In this document: in pieces, positions 34,001-41,876 of the stretch | Numbering within the stretch: the first letter of the stretch is position 1 | Layout of the letters: each line of letters starts with the position of its first letter | Source: Streptomyces cinnabarinus | GTDB taxonomy: Bacteria; Actinomycetota; Actinomycetes; Streptomycetales; Streptomycetaceae | DNA: 64,000 nucleotides | Reading direction: 5' to 3' | NCBI RefSeq assembly: GCF_027270315.1 | Contig: NZ_CP114413.1 | Coordinates: forward strand, 5,394,001 to 5,458,000 | The notes under the pieces: generated by a model | Database searches by the model: none | Seen by the model: only the letters and a program-made list of their open reading frames with translations | What the model was told of the DNA's origin: nothing | Translations under genes and position numbers: made by a program

Positions 34001-35293
34001 ATGTCGGAAGCCGCAGCACCGCCCCTCGCCGAACCGCGGCCGCCGCGCAAGCTCTACCGCAGCAGCGACGGACGCTGGCTCGGGGGCGTGGCGCGGGGGC
34101 TCGCCGGGCATCTCGGGCTGCCCGTGATCTGGGTGCGGCTGGTCTTCGTCGGACTGTTCATGGCGGACGGTCTCGGCGCGCTGCTGTATGCCGCGTTCTG
34201 GTTCTTCGTGCCGCTCGGCGTCGGCGGCGTCGCCGGGCAGAAGCCGCCCTCCTTCGTCACCACCGAGACCTCGACGGACGGCCGCCGCAGACTCATCGCC
34301 CGCAAGCCGGACCGGGGCCAGATCGTCGCCCTGCTCCTCATGGTCGTGGTGGCCATGGTCTTCGTGGGCAGCGTCGACCTCGGCAGCGGCGCCCAGGCCT
34401 ATCTCTGGCCCATCGTGCTGGTCGCCGCGGGTGTCGCGCTGGTCTGGCGGCAGGCGGACAACGCCCGCCGGGCCCGCTGGATGGAGGTCGGCCGCCGCCG
34501 GCGCACGCTGAGCCTGCTGCGCGCGGCCGGCGGCGTGCTGCTGGTGACCGCCGGCGTCACCGGCATCTTCGTCCTCCAGGGCTCCGCCGCCCACCTCGGC
34601 TCCGTCCTCCAGGCGGCCCTCGCGGTCCTCGTCGGGATAACCCTGCTCGCGGGGCCCTATCTCGTCCGGATGACCCAGGACCTCTCCGAGGAGCGCCTGA
34701 TGCGCATCCGCGCCCAGGAGCGTGCCGAGGTCGCCGCCCATGTCCATGACTCCGTGCTGCACACCCTGACCCTGATCCAGCGCAACGCGGAGAACGCCGG
34801 CGAGGTGCGCCGTCTCGCCCGCGCCCAGGAGCGCGACCTGCGCACCTGGCTGTACAAGCCGGAGGGCACCGGCAAGGAGGAGGCCGACGAACCCACCACC
34901 CTCGCCGACGCGGTCCGGCGCAACGCCGCCGAGGTGGAGGACAAGCACGGCGTCCCGATCGAGGTCGTCGTGGTCGGCGACTGCCCGCTCGACGAGCGGA
35001 TCGCCGCACAGATGCAGGCCGCGCGCGAGGCGATGGTGAACGCCGCCAAGTACGGTGGCGAGGGCGGCGCCGTGCAGGTCTACGCCGAGGTCGAGGGGAG
35101 GACGGTCTTCGTGTCCGTCCGGGACCGCGGCCCCGGCTTCGATCTCGACTCGATACCCGCCGACCGCATGGGCGTCAGAGAATCGATCATCGGCCGCATG
35201 GAACGCAACGGCGGTACGGCGCGGCTGCGCCCCGTACCCGACGGCGGCACGGAGGTCGAACTGGAGATGGAGAGGGCGGAGAAGACGTCATGA
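34001..35293 (+). CDS. PspC-domain sensor histidine kinase (LiaS-like)
   Basis: 430 residues from ATG 34001; GTG 33986 is an in-frame alternative. An N-terminal PspC domain (KLYRSSDGRWLGGVARGLAG, then LLYAAFWFFVPLG) is followed by three further membrane helices to about residue 225. The dimerisation/phosphoacceptor helix is of the HisKA_3 class, AHVHDSVLHTLTLIQ, with His249 as probable phosphorylation site. The GHKL ATPase has AREAMVNAAKYGG (N box) and DRGPGFDLD (G1). It faces the LiaF-like gene across 179 bp and overlaps the response regulator gene by ATGA. It is likely to sense cell-envelope stress. Confidence 0.93.
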   Translation: MSEAAAPPLAEPRPPRKLYRSSDGRWLGGVARGLAGHLGLPVIWVRLVFVGLFMADGLGALLYAAFWFFVPLGVGGVAGQKPPSFVTTETSTDGRRRLIARKPDRGQIVALLLMVVVAMVFVGSVDLGSGAQAYLWPIVLVAAGVALVWRQADNARRARWMEVGRRRRTLSLLRAAGGVLLVTAGVTGIFVLQGSAAHLGSVLQAALAVLVGITLLAGPYLVRMTQDLSEERLMRIRAQERAEVAAHVHDSVLHTLTLIQRNAENAGEVRRLARAQERDLRTWLYKPEGTGKEEADEPTTLADAVRRNAAEVEDKHGVPIEVVVVGDCPLDERIAAQMQAAREAMVNAAKYGGEGGAVQVYAEVEGRTVFVSVRDRGPGFDLDSIPADRMGVRESIIGRMERNGGTARLRPVPDGGTEVELEMERAEKTS

Positions 35294-36000
35294 GCGACGA
35301 GGCGAACGGTACGACGGAGGCCCCCGGCGGGGCGGGTGAGCGCCGGGTGCGTGTGGTTCTCGTCGACGACCACCGGATGTTCCGTACCGGGGTCCAGGCC
35401 GAGATCGGCCAGACCGAGCAGACCGGCGTCGAGGTTGTCGGCGAGGCCGCGGACGTCGACCAGGCGGTCACGGTCATCACCGCGACCCGGCCCGAGGTGG
35501 TCCTGCTCGATGTGCACCTCCCGGGCGGCGGCGGGGTGGAAGTACTGCGCCGCTGCGCCCCGTTGATGGCCGACGCCGAGCAGCCCGTGCGCTTCCTCGC
35601 CCTGTCCGTGTCGGACGCCGCGGAGGATGTGATCGGCGTGATCCGGGGCGGTGCCCGGGGCTATGTGACGAAGACGATCACCGGCACCGACCTGGTCGCC
35701 TCCGTCTTCCGGGTCCAGGAGGGCGACGCGGTCTTCTCGCCCCGCCTGGCCGGCTTCGTCCTGGACGCCTTCGCCTCCACCGACGCCCCTCCGGTCGACG
35801 AGGACCTGGACCGTCTCACCCAGCGCGAGCGCGAGGTGCTGCGGCTGATCGCTCGTGGCTATGCCTACAAGGAGATCGCCAAGCAGCTCTTCATCTCCGT
35901 GAAGACGGTCGAGTCGCATGTCTCGGCGGTGCTGAGGAAGCTCCAGCTGTCGAACCGGCACGAGCTGACGCGGTGGGCGACGGCCCGACGGCTGGTCTGA
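35290..36000 (+). CDS. LuxR/NarL-type response regulator (LiaR-like)
   Basis: 236 residues; its ATG overlaps the kinase TGA (ATGA at 35290-35293), so the pair is translationally coupled. The receiver domain has VVLVDDHRMFRTGV and phosphoacceptor Asp74 in EVVLLDVHLPGGGG, and a conserved Thr/Lys switch region (GYVTKTI). The C-terminal LuxR helix-turn-helix is LTQREREVLRLIARG, then KTVESHVSAVLRKLQL. It partners the kinase just upstream. A probable target is the divergent LiaF-like gene, but no operator is evident. Confidence 0.95.
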   Translation: MSDEANGTTEAPGGAGERRVRVVLVDDHRMFRTGVQAEIGQTEQTGVEVVGEAADVDQAVTVITATRPEVVLLDVHLPGGGGVEVLRRCAPLMADAEQPVRFLALSVSDAAEDVIGVIRGGARGYVTKTITGTDLVASVFRVQEGDAVFSPRLAGFVLDAFASTDAPPVDEDLDRLTQREREVLRLIARGYAYKEIAKQLFISVKTVESHVSAVLRKLQLSNRHELTRWATARRLV

Positions 36001-36029
36001 GGCCCGCACCGGCCGACCGGGCTCAGGGC

Positions 36030-37094
36030 TCACACCACCCGCGTCGCCCCCGCGAACGGCATCTCGGTGATCGGTGCGATCCGCACCGGAGCGGACGGGT
36101 TCGGGGCGTGGATCATCTGGCCGTTGCCGATGTAGAGGCCGACATGGCTGATCCCGGAGTAGAAGAACACCAGGTCGCCGGGGAGGAGTTCGGAGCGGGA
36201 GACGCGCTGTCCGGCGCCGATCTGGGCGTAGGTGGTGCGGGGCAGGGAGACGCCGGCGGCGCGGTAGGCGGCCTGGGTCAGGCCCGAGCAGTCGAAGGCG
36301 TCCGGTCCGGTCGCGCCCCACACATAGGGGCTGCCGAGCTTCTGGTGGACGTAGGCCACGGCGTCCGCCGCGCGGGAGTTGGGGGCCTTCGTGCCGGCGG
36401 ACCCGGGGGCGGCGAGTCCTTCGCGCGCGCCCGAGGCGGAACGGGTGGCGCGGTCCTCCGTACCCCCGACCAGCCTCGCCCGCTCCTGCGCCGTCAGCCG
36501 GGACAGCAGCCGGTTGGCCTCGGCCAGCTTCCCGGTGATCGTCTCCTTGTGCCGCTTCAGCTCCGCCTGGCGCGACTTGAGCGAGGCCAGCTCGATGTGC
36601 GCGGCCCCGCGCAGCTTCCCGACCTCCCGCAGCTGTCTGCGGACGTCCGCCACGGACGCCGCCTGCCGGGTGCCGACCCGCTCGACGAACTCGGCGCCGT
36701 CCAGGTACCGCTCGGGATCGTCGGAGAGCGCGAGCTGTACGGAGGGGTCGAGGCCGCCCTCGCGGTAGTGCGCGGCGGCCATGGAACCGAGCGCGTCCCG
36801 GGCCGAGTTGAGCTTGTCCGTCTTGCGTGCGGCCTCGTCCCGCAGGGTCTTCAGCCGGGCCTCGGCCGCGTCCGCCTTCTCCTTGGCGCCGTTGTACTTC
36901 TCGGTGGCGGCCTCGGCCTCCTGGTACAGCCGGTCCACCTTCGCCTTGACCTGCGCCGGTGTCAGTTCGGGCTCGGCGTGTCCGGTCCCGTTGAAGCCCG
37001 TCGCGGTCGCCGCGCCCGCGAGGGCGACCGTGGCGGCCGTACGGACGGTGGTGCCGCCGGCCGAGCGCTGCCGGGACTTGCGATGTGCTGCCAC
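36030..37094 (-). CDS. Secreted NlpC/P60 peptidoglycan endopeptidase with coiled coil
   Basis: 354 residues from GTG 37094 (AAAGGA about 12 bases upstream). A signal peptide (RTAATVALAGAATATGFNG) leads to a long coiled-coil region (about residues 45-215: AKVDRLYQEAEAATEKYNGA, then AEANRLLSRLTAQER). A linker and an NlpC/P60 domain follow: Cys in DAFDCSGLTQAAY, His in SHVGLYIGNG, and MIHAPNP. The family cuts the D-Glu-to-diamino-acid bond of stem peptides. The layout is RipA/CwlO-like, where the coiled coil controls access to the active site. Unlike the sister gene at 39.1 kb, I see no ydaO-type riboswitch upstream. Confidence 0.94.
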   Translation of the reverse strand: MAAHRKSRQRSAGGTTVRTAATVALAGAATATGFNGTGHAEPELTPAQVKAKVDRLYQEAEAATEKYNGAKEKADAAEARLKTLRDEAARKTDKLNSARDALGSMAAAHYREGGLDPSVQLALSDDPERYLDGAEFVERVGTRQAASVADVRRQLREVGKLRGAAHIELASLKSRQAELKRHKETITGKLAEANRLLSRLTAQERARLVGGTEDRATRSASGAREGLAAPGSAGTKAPNSRAADAVAYVHQKLGSPYVWGATGPDAFDCSGLTQAAYRAAGVSLPRTTYAQIGAGQRVSRSELLPGDLVFFYSGISHVGLYIGNGQMIHAPNPSAPVRIAPITEMPFAGATRVV

Positions 37095-37530
37095 GTGGAC
37101 TGCACGTCCTTTCGCACGACTCCTACGGCCGCCTGATGACGCGTCCGGCGGCGGCCCGCACAGGGGGAGCAGGCCACCGCCGGACCTTCTTGGCGGTGGT
37201 GTCCGACTGCCGCCCCTGGCCCGGGCGGCGGTGGGGAGCCGGTCACCTGGTGGAGGACGCTAAGCCTGTGTGTGTCGGCTTGGTAACGCGTTGTACGGAA
37301 CTGCCATGAGGGGATCGCCGGGTGACCGTATGTGACCGTGATCCGCGAACGGAGCGGTCGCCTTCACGCTGCGCGATGACCGAAGTCCTGGATTGCGGGG
37401 CGGGTGGGGGCGGCGGGGTGCTATGGAGCGCATATATGCAGGATCCATCGAGCGGGGAGGGCGCGGCGAGGGCGTGGGGAGGCGGGCCGGTGTCGGACGC
37501 CTCAGAGGCCCCTGATTAGGCTCCGGCCTC
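37095..37530. other. 436-bp divergent intergenic region
   Basis: Lies between the NlpC/P60 gene (minus) and the small membrane protein gene (plus). It holds a small hairpin AAGCC-N10-GGCTT near 37262-37282, repeated TGACCGTGA-like words (37322-37341), and a short AT-rich patch (GCATATATGCAGG near 37431) that may be a promoter. The GGGGACC and GGGGTGAATC blocks of a ydaO riboswitch are absent. No coding sequence is supported. Confidence 0.4.
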
Positions 37531-37884
37531 ATGGACGTACTCATCCATCTCTTCGTCGGCCTGCACATCATCGGCATCGCCTCGCTCCTGGGCGGCTTCC
37601 TCACCCAGATGAAGGCGATGGGCCAGGGCACCGCCCGGTTCGTGCCGGCGATGCTGCACGGTGCGCTGACGATGCTGGTGACCGGCGTGATCCTGGTCGG
37701 GCTCAACCAGGCCGACGATCAGACCGTGAACAACATCAAGATCGGCGTGAAGCTGGCGCTGCTGATCGTGATCCTCGGTCTGGTCTATGTGAAGCGGGAC
37801 GAGGAGAAGGTCGACAAGGGCCTGTTCGGGCTGGTCGGGCTGCTCACCACGGCGAACGTCTTCATCGCCGTGCTGTGGACGTGA
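37531..37884 (+). CDS. Small four-helix integral membrane protein
   Basis: 117 residues starting MDVLIHLFVGLHIIGIASLL. Four predicted helices are seen, with a short soluble loop (NQADDQTVNNIKIG) and a charged loop (VKRDEEKVDKG). No catalytic motif is visible. It is conserved-looking, with perfect codon bias. Its 3' end overlaps the 3' end of the convergent transporter gene by 23 bp, so the two transcripts must run into each other. The function is unknown. Confidence 0.82.
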   Translation: MDVLIHLFVGLHIIGIASLLGGFLTQMKAMGQGTARFVPAMLHGALTMLVTGVILVGLNQADDQTVNNIKIGVKLALLIVILGLVYVKRDEEKVDKGLFGLVGLLTTANVFIAVLWT

Positions 37885-38872
37885 GTTCGGCCTCCTCGGC
37901 CGCGGCGGAGACGTAGGCCCGCTCCTCCTGGACCGCCCCCACGGCGACGGCCAGCCAGGCCGCGACCGCGATCCACAGCAGGATCTCGCCGGGGGTCTCC
38001 AGCCAGGACACCTCGATGGCGGCGGCGACGGACAGGGTCGCCGTCGCGGTCATGCCCAGCGGGAACACGGTCGCCCAGCGGCGTACGTCGTAGCGGGGCC
38101 GTGGCCGGACCGCCTCGGCCACGGCGAGCACGGCGTACCAGGCGAGGTCGAGCACCAGCAGGGTGACGGTGACCGTGTGCAGGACATCGTCGGCGTCGTC
38201 GTTCCACAGATACAGCCCGGGGCTGTCCGCGGCGATCAGCTTGGACCCGGCGAGCGCCGAGATGGCCATCGCGCCGCCCGCGACCCAGTGGTCCCCGGCG
38301 CCCTCCAGCACCTGGCGCGGATCGAAATGGAGCAGGGCGAGGCCGTAGAGGACGAGTCCCAGCCAGAACAGCACGAGCGCGGCGTGCGCGAGCCAGGCCG
38401 TGGACTCGGCCGCGGCGAGGGTGGCGCCGAGGACGGCGAGGCCCTGCGTGGCCACGCAGCTGAGGAACACCGCGCCGGGCATACGGCGGCGCCAGTTGCT
38501 CACGACGACGTAGAGCAGGCCCGGCCACAGCACCGCGGCGAGCGCCAGCAGGGCAGCGGCCAGGGCCTGCCAGCCGAGCGCGGAGAAACGGGTGCCGAGC
38601 ACGGTCGTCGCCGCGACGGCGGTGAGCGCGGCGGGGGTGCCCGCCTCCTGCCGCCAGCGCGCGGGCTGCCGCAGCAGCCTGAGGACGAAGTCCGTGGCGA
38701 GGCCCAGCCAGGCGACGCAGGCCACGGCCAGGGTGATCCGGGAGAGGACCTCGTAGCCGGTCAGGTGCAGGCCGACCGAGATGATGCCGGTCGCCATCAC
38801 CGCGGCACCGGCCGCCGGAGGACGCAGCGCCCACCAGGCGCGAAGTGAGCGAGGGGCAGAGGTGCCGGGCAT
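37862..38872 (-). CDS. Tellurite-resistance/dicarboxylate transporter (TDT) family, SLAC1-like
   Basis: 336 residues from ATG 38872. About ten hydrophobic helices, beginning AAGAAVMATGIISVGLHLTG, which matches the start of TDT/SLAC1 channels (MGTGI.S). The family includes bacterial TehA anion channels, C4-dicarboxylate carriers and sulfite exporters. The ion transported here cannot be stated. Convergent overlap of 23 bp with the small membrane protein gene. The 199-bp stretch to the next gene (38873-39071) holds nothing I recognise. Confidence 0.87.
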   Translation of the reverse strand: MPGTSAPRSLRAWWALRPPAAGAAVMATGIISVGLHLTGYEVLSRITLAVACVAWLGLATDFVLRLLRQPARWRQEAGTPAALTAVAATTVLGTRFSALGWQALAAALLALAAVLWPGLLYVVVSNWRRRMPGAVFLSCVATQGLAVLGATLAAAESTAWLAHAALVLFWLGLVLYGLALLHFDPRQVLEGAGDHWVAGGAMAISALAGSKLIAADSPGLYLWNDDADDVLHTVTVTLLVLDLAWYAVLAVAEAVRPRPRYDVRRWATVFPLGMTATATLSVAAAIEVSWLETPGEILLWIAVAAWLAVAVGAVQEERAYVSAAAEEAELTSTARR

Positions 38873-39071
38873 GCGCCGATGCTAAGGAGCGGGAGGCCGG
38901 TTCCCGACGGGCCACGCGCGCGGGGGCCACGAAATACGCGCGGGCGGCAGGGTGGCAGGGCGGACGGGTTTACGCGCGGGGCGTCCACGGATCCGTCGCC
39001 GTCGCTCGCCCAGCGGCAGCGGCACGCGTGCGTAGGCGTCGATCACGCCCACGCGCGCGTGCCGGGTCGGA

Positions 39072-40289
39072 TCAGGCGGGGCGTACGACGCTGTGGATCG
39101 AGCCCTCGCCGTCGTAGTAGATCGACTCCTCGCGGACGTAGGCGCCGGGCTTCGGGGCGTGGATCATCATGCCGTTGCCGATGTAGATGCCCACGTGGCC
39201 GAGGTTCTCGTAGAAGAAGACGAGGTCGCCGGGCTTGGCGTTGGCGAGGGAGACCGTGGTGCCCGCGTTGACCTGGTCGTAGGTGGTGCGCGGGAGGGAG
39301 ATGCCGGCGGCCGCCCAGGCGTCCTGGGTGAGGCCGGAGCAGTCGTAGGAGTCCGGGCCGGTCGCGCCCCAGACGTACGGCTTGCCGATCTGCGCGCGGG
39401 CGAAGGCGAGCACCTTCTCGGCCTTCGCGGCGTAGGTGGAGTCCGCCGGGGCCTCGGTCTCGGTGGACCCGGTGGAGGACGAGCCGGAGGACGACGAGTC
39501 GCTGGAGGAGGAGCCGCTCTCCTGCTGCTCGGCCTCGGCCGCCGCTGCCGCCTCCGCGGCCTCCTTGCGGCGCTGTTCCTCCGCCGCCTGCTTCTCCGCC
39601 AGCTCGGCCGCCTTCTGCGCGGCCTCCTCCTGGCGCTTGCGCTCGATCTCGGCGAGCCGCGCCTTCTCCTCCGCGGTCAGGTCGGAGAGCAGGTCCCGCG
39701 CGTCGGCGAGCTTCTTCTGGACGGTCGCCTTGGCGGTCTTCAGCTCGCCCTGCGACTCGTTCAGCGTCTGGAGGCTCTCGGTGGCCTCCTCGCGCTTCTT
39801 CATCGTCGCCGACTGCTGCGTGACGTAGTCGTCGACCGCTTCCTTCTGGCGACCGGTCATCCGGTTCATCAGCTGGGTCTGGTCGAAGTAGTCCTGCGGC
39901 GAGTCGGCCAGCAGGAACGTCGCGGTGTCGGGGGCCGCGGCGCCGGTGCGGTACTGCGCGGCCGCGAAGGAGCCCAGCTCCTCCCGCGCGTCGTTCAGCT
40001 TCTGGGTGCGCTTGGCGACGTCGTCCAGCAGGGTGTCGACCTGCTTGCGCTGCTTGGTCGTCTTCTCCTTGGCCGCGTTGTACTTCTCGGTCGCCGTCTC
40101 CGCCTGGCGGTAGAGGTCATCGACCTTCTTCTCGACCTCTTCGAGGCTCGGCTTGTCGTCCGTGGCCGGAGCGGCGTTGGCCGTCTGGGACAGCAGGGCC
40201 ACGGAGGTGAGCGCGGCCGTGGCGAGGGCGGGGGTCCGTATGCCTGCGACGCGCGGCCCTGCGGGACGCGACTTGCGGTGCGACGCCAA
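39072..40289 (-). CDS. Secreted NlpC/P60 endopeptidase under c-di-AMP riboswitch control
   Basis: 405 residues, starting at TTG 40289 with GGAAGGAG nine bases upstream. Signal peptide PALATAALTSVALLSQTANA, then a coiled coil (about residues 48-250, including KARLAEIERKRQEEAAQKAA), a Ser-rich linker (260-285) and an NlpC/P60 domain: Cys in DSYDCSGLTQDAW, His in GHVGIYIGNG, and MIHAPKP. The paralogue at 36.0 kb shares both ends but has a shorter coiled coil. It cleaves peptidoglycan stem peptides during growth or spore germination. A ydaO-type leader immediately upstream predicts that c-di-AMP turns expression down. Confidence 0.95.
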   Translation of the reverse strand: MASHRKSRPAGPRVAGIRTPALATAALTSVALLSQTANAAPATDDKPSLEEVEKKVDDLYRQAETATEKYNAAKEKTTKQRKQVDTLLDDVAKRTQKLNDAREELGSFAAAQYRTGAAAPDTATFLLADSPQDYFDQTQLMNRMTGRQKEAVDDYVTQQSATMKKREEATESLQTLNESQGELKTAKATVQKKLADARDLLSDLTAEEKARLAEIERKRQEEAAQKAAELAEKQAAEEQRRKEAAEAAAAAEAEQQESGSSSSDSSSSGSSSTGSTETEAPADSTYAAKAEKVLAFARAQIGKPYVWGATGPDSYDCSGLTQDAWAAAGISLPRTTYDQVNAGTTVSLANAKPGDLVFFYENLGHVGIYIGNGMMIHAPKPGAYVREESIYYDGEGSIHSVVRPA

Positions 40290-40310
40290 GGGAGGCGACT
40301 CCTTCCATGT

Positions 40311-40460
40311 ACCGCCTACCGAGTTAGCTGTCGGGTTCGGGCGGGTGGTTCGGAAGGTTTGCCCTACGGCCCTCTCCGGTAAGGGAGTCGGGCCGATTCA
40401 CCCCAAGGTCCGTTGGGTCCCCGGCTCCGGCTGCCGTCGGCGGGCAGCGGACTCGGCGGA
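40311..40460 (-). promoter_or_regulatory. ydaO/yuaA-type (c-di-AMP) riboswitch
   Basis: On the minus strand the conserved blocks occur in order: GCCGGAGCCGGGGACCCAAC, then CCTTGGGGTGAATCGG (GGGGTGAATC at 40404-40395), then GGGCCGTAGGGC, and finally CGACAGCTAACTCGGTAGGC, which end about 22 bases before the TTG of the NlpC/P60 gene. The outer stem pairs 40456-40452 (CCGAG) with 40323-40319 (CTCGG). This class binds c-di-AMP and in streptomycetes precedes rpfA and NlpC/P60 wall hydrolase genes. Boundaries are approximate. Confidence 0.9.
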
Positions 40461-40735
40461 GGCCGCGCGGCCCGGCGTCGTTCGCCGGTGGGGGTCGTAC
40501 GGCCTGCCCGGCACGGTAGCCAACTCGTGTGGCCCCTGTGAAGGTTGATGGGTGATATGCCCGATACATTTTCGTGACCTTGGGTCAGAACGTCGCGGGG
40601 TGTGGTCAATCCGGATGGATCTATGCCGAGTTGTGCGTATTTTCTCCGGAGTGACATCGTCCGCCCGCTTCCCGGCGCTAGCTTCCAGCCAGCCGCGGTC
40701 GTGTGAGCCGCGGTGGGGGAGTAGGGGGTACGGCC

Positions 40736-41812
40736 ATGAGGAAGCGCACATCACTCGTCGTTGCCACGGGCGTCGCGCTCGCCGCCACCGTGGGCGTGGC
40801 GCCCGCCGGGGCGAGCGGGGGAGGGGACGGCCGGCCGGTCGTCCGGGTGATCGCGAGCGGGCTCGACAATCCACGCCAGCTCTCGTACGACGAGGGGCGG
40901 CTGTACGTCGCCGAAGCCGGCCGGGGCGGCAAGAAGTGCATCGGGGAGGGGCCGGAGGGGGAGACCTGCGTCGGACTCACCTCCGCCGTCACCAAGATCT
41001 ACTGGGACGGGGGCGCGTGGAAGCACCGCCGGGTGGTGAAGGGGCTGCCCTCGGGCGCCGCCCCGGACGGCGGCTTCGCCACCGGCGTCGCCGGTGTGTC
41101 CGCCCGATACGGGGAGGTGTGGGGCGTGGAGACCTTCGTCCCGCCGGAGGCCGGGGTGCCCACGCACCGGCCCTGGAACACCCTCGGCAAGCTGCTGCGC
41201 ATCGACCACGGCACGGCGCGGATCGCCGCCGACGTGTCCGCCGTGGAGCTGAAGCACAACCCGCACAAGGCGAACGTGGAGTCCAACCCGTACGCCGTCC
41301 TCGCCCTGCCGGACGGCCGGAAGATCGTCGCGGACGCGGCGGGCAACGACCTGGTGGAGATCTCCCGGTCCGGCAAGGCCCGCCCCTTCACCGTCTTCCC
41401 GGACCACAACGGCCGGGAGTCCGTCCCCACGTCCCTGGCGCTCGGACCCGACGGCACGCTCTACGTCGGTGAGCTGAACGGCCTCACCGAGAAGCCCACC
41501 GCGCGGGTGTGGCGCGTCGATGCCTGGACCGGCAAGATCCTCGGCTTCAAGTCCGGCTTCGGGCCGATCAGCGGCATCGCCGTCAACGGCAGCGGAGACC
41601 TGTACGTCAGCCAGCTCTTCGCGGGCGTGGTGACGAAGCTCTCGGGCACCGGGCGCACTGACGTCAAGGTCCCCTTCCCGGCGGGCGTGGCCGTGGACCC
41701 GCACGACGGCAAGGTCTACGTCTCCGCCTGGTCGATCGCCGACCGCGACGGCACCGTCCTGGACGGCAGGAAGACCCCGGGCGGCCAGGTCTGGAAGATC
41801 CTCGGCTTCTGA
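40736..41812 (+). CDS. Secreted ScyD/ScyE-family beta-propeller protein
   Basis: 358 residues from ATG 40736 with GGGGG seven bases upstream. The signal peptide is MRKRTSLVVATGVALAATVG, with cleavage near GASGG. Repeated blade motifs are seen: VRVIASGLDNPRQLSYDEGR, SNPYAVLALPDGRKIVADAAG, VPTSLALGPDGTLYVGELNG, ISGIAVNGSGDLYVSQLFAG and AGVAVDPHDGKVYVSAWS. The family is named after scytonemin-cluster proteins, but most members are of unknown role. It is a likely extracellular protein. About 275 bp separate it from the riboswitch, with no recognised promoter. Confidence 0.87.
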   Translation: MRKRTSLVVATGVALAATVGVAPAGASGGGDGRPVVRVIASGLDNPRQLSYDEGRLYVAEAGRGGKKCIGEGPEGETCVGLTSAVTKIYWDGGAWKHRRVVKGLPSGAAPDGGFATGVAGVSARYGEVWGVETFVPPEAGVPTHRPWNTLGKLLRIDHGTARIAADVSAVELKHNPHKANVESNPYAVLALPDGRKIVADAAGNDLVEISRSGKARPFTVFPDHNGRESVPTSLALGPDGTLYVGELNGLTEKPTARVWRVDAWTGKILGFKSGFGPISGIAVNGSGDLYVSQLFAGVVTKLSGTGRTDVKVPFPAGVAVDPHDGKVYVSAWSIADRDGTVLDGRKTPGGQVWKILGF

Positions 41813-41876
41813 AAACCGTCCGATGTTCCGAGGGCGGCGGCGGGGTGTCAGTGGGGAGCCCTAGACTCGGAGAGCG

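Noticed and set aside
37095..37530. ydaO riboswitch upstream of the 36.0-kb NlpC/P60 gene
   Set aside because: I looked for the GGGGACC and GGGGTGAATC blocks on the minus strand and did not find them, unlike at 40.3-40.5 kb.
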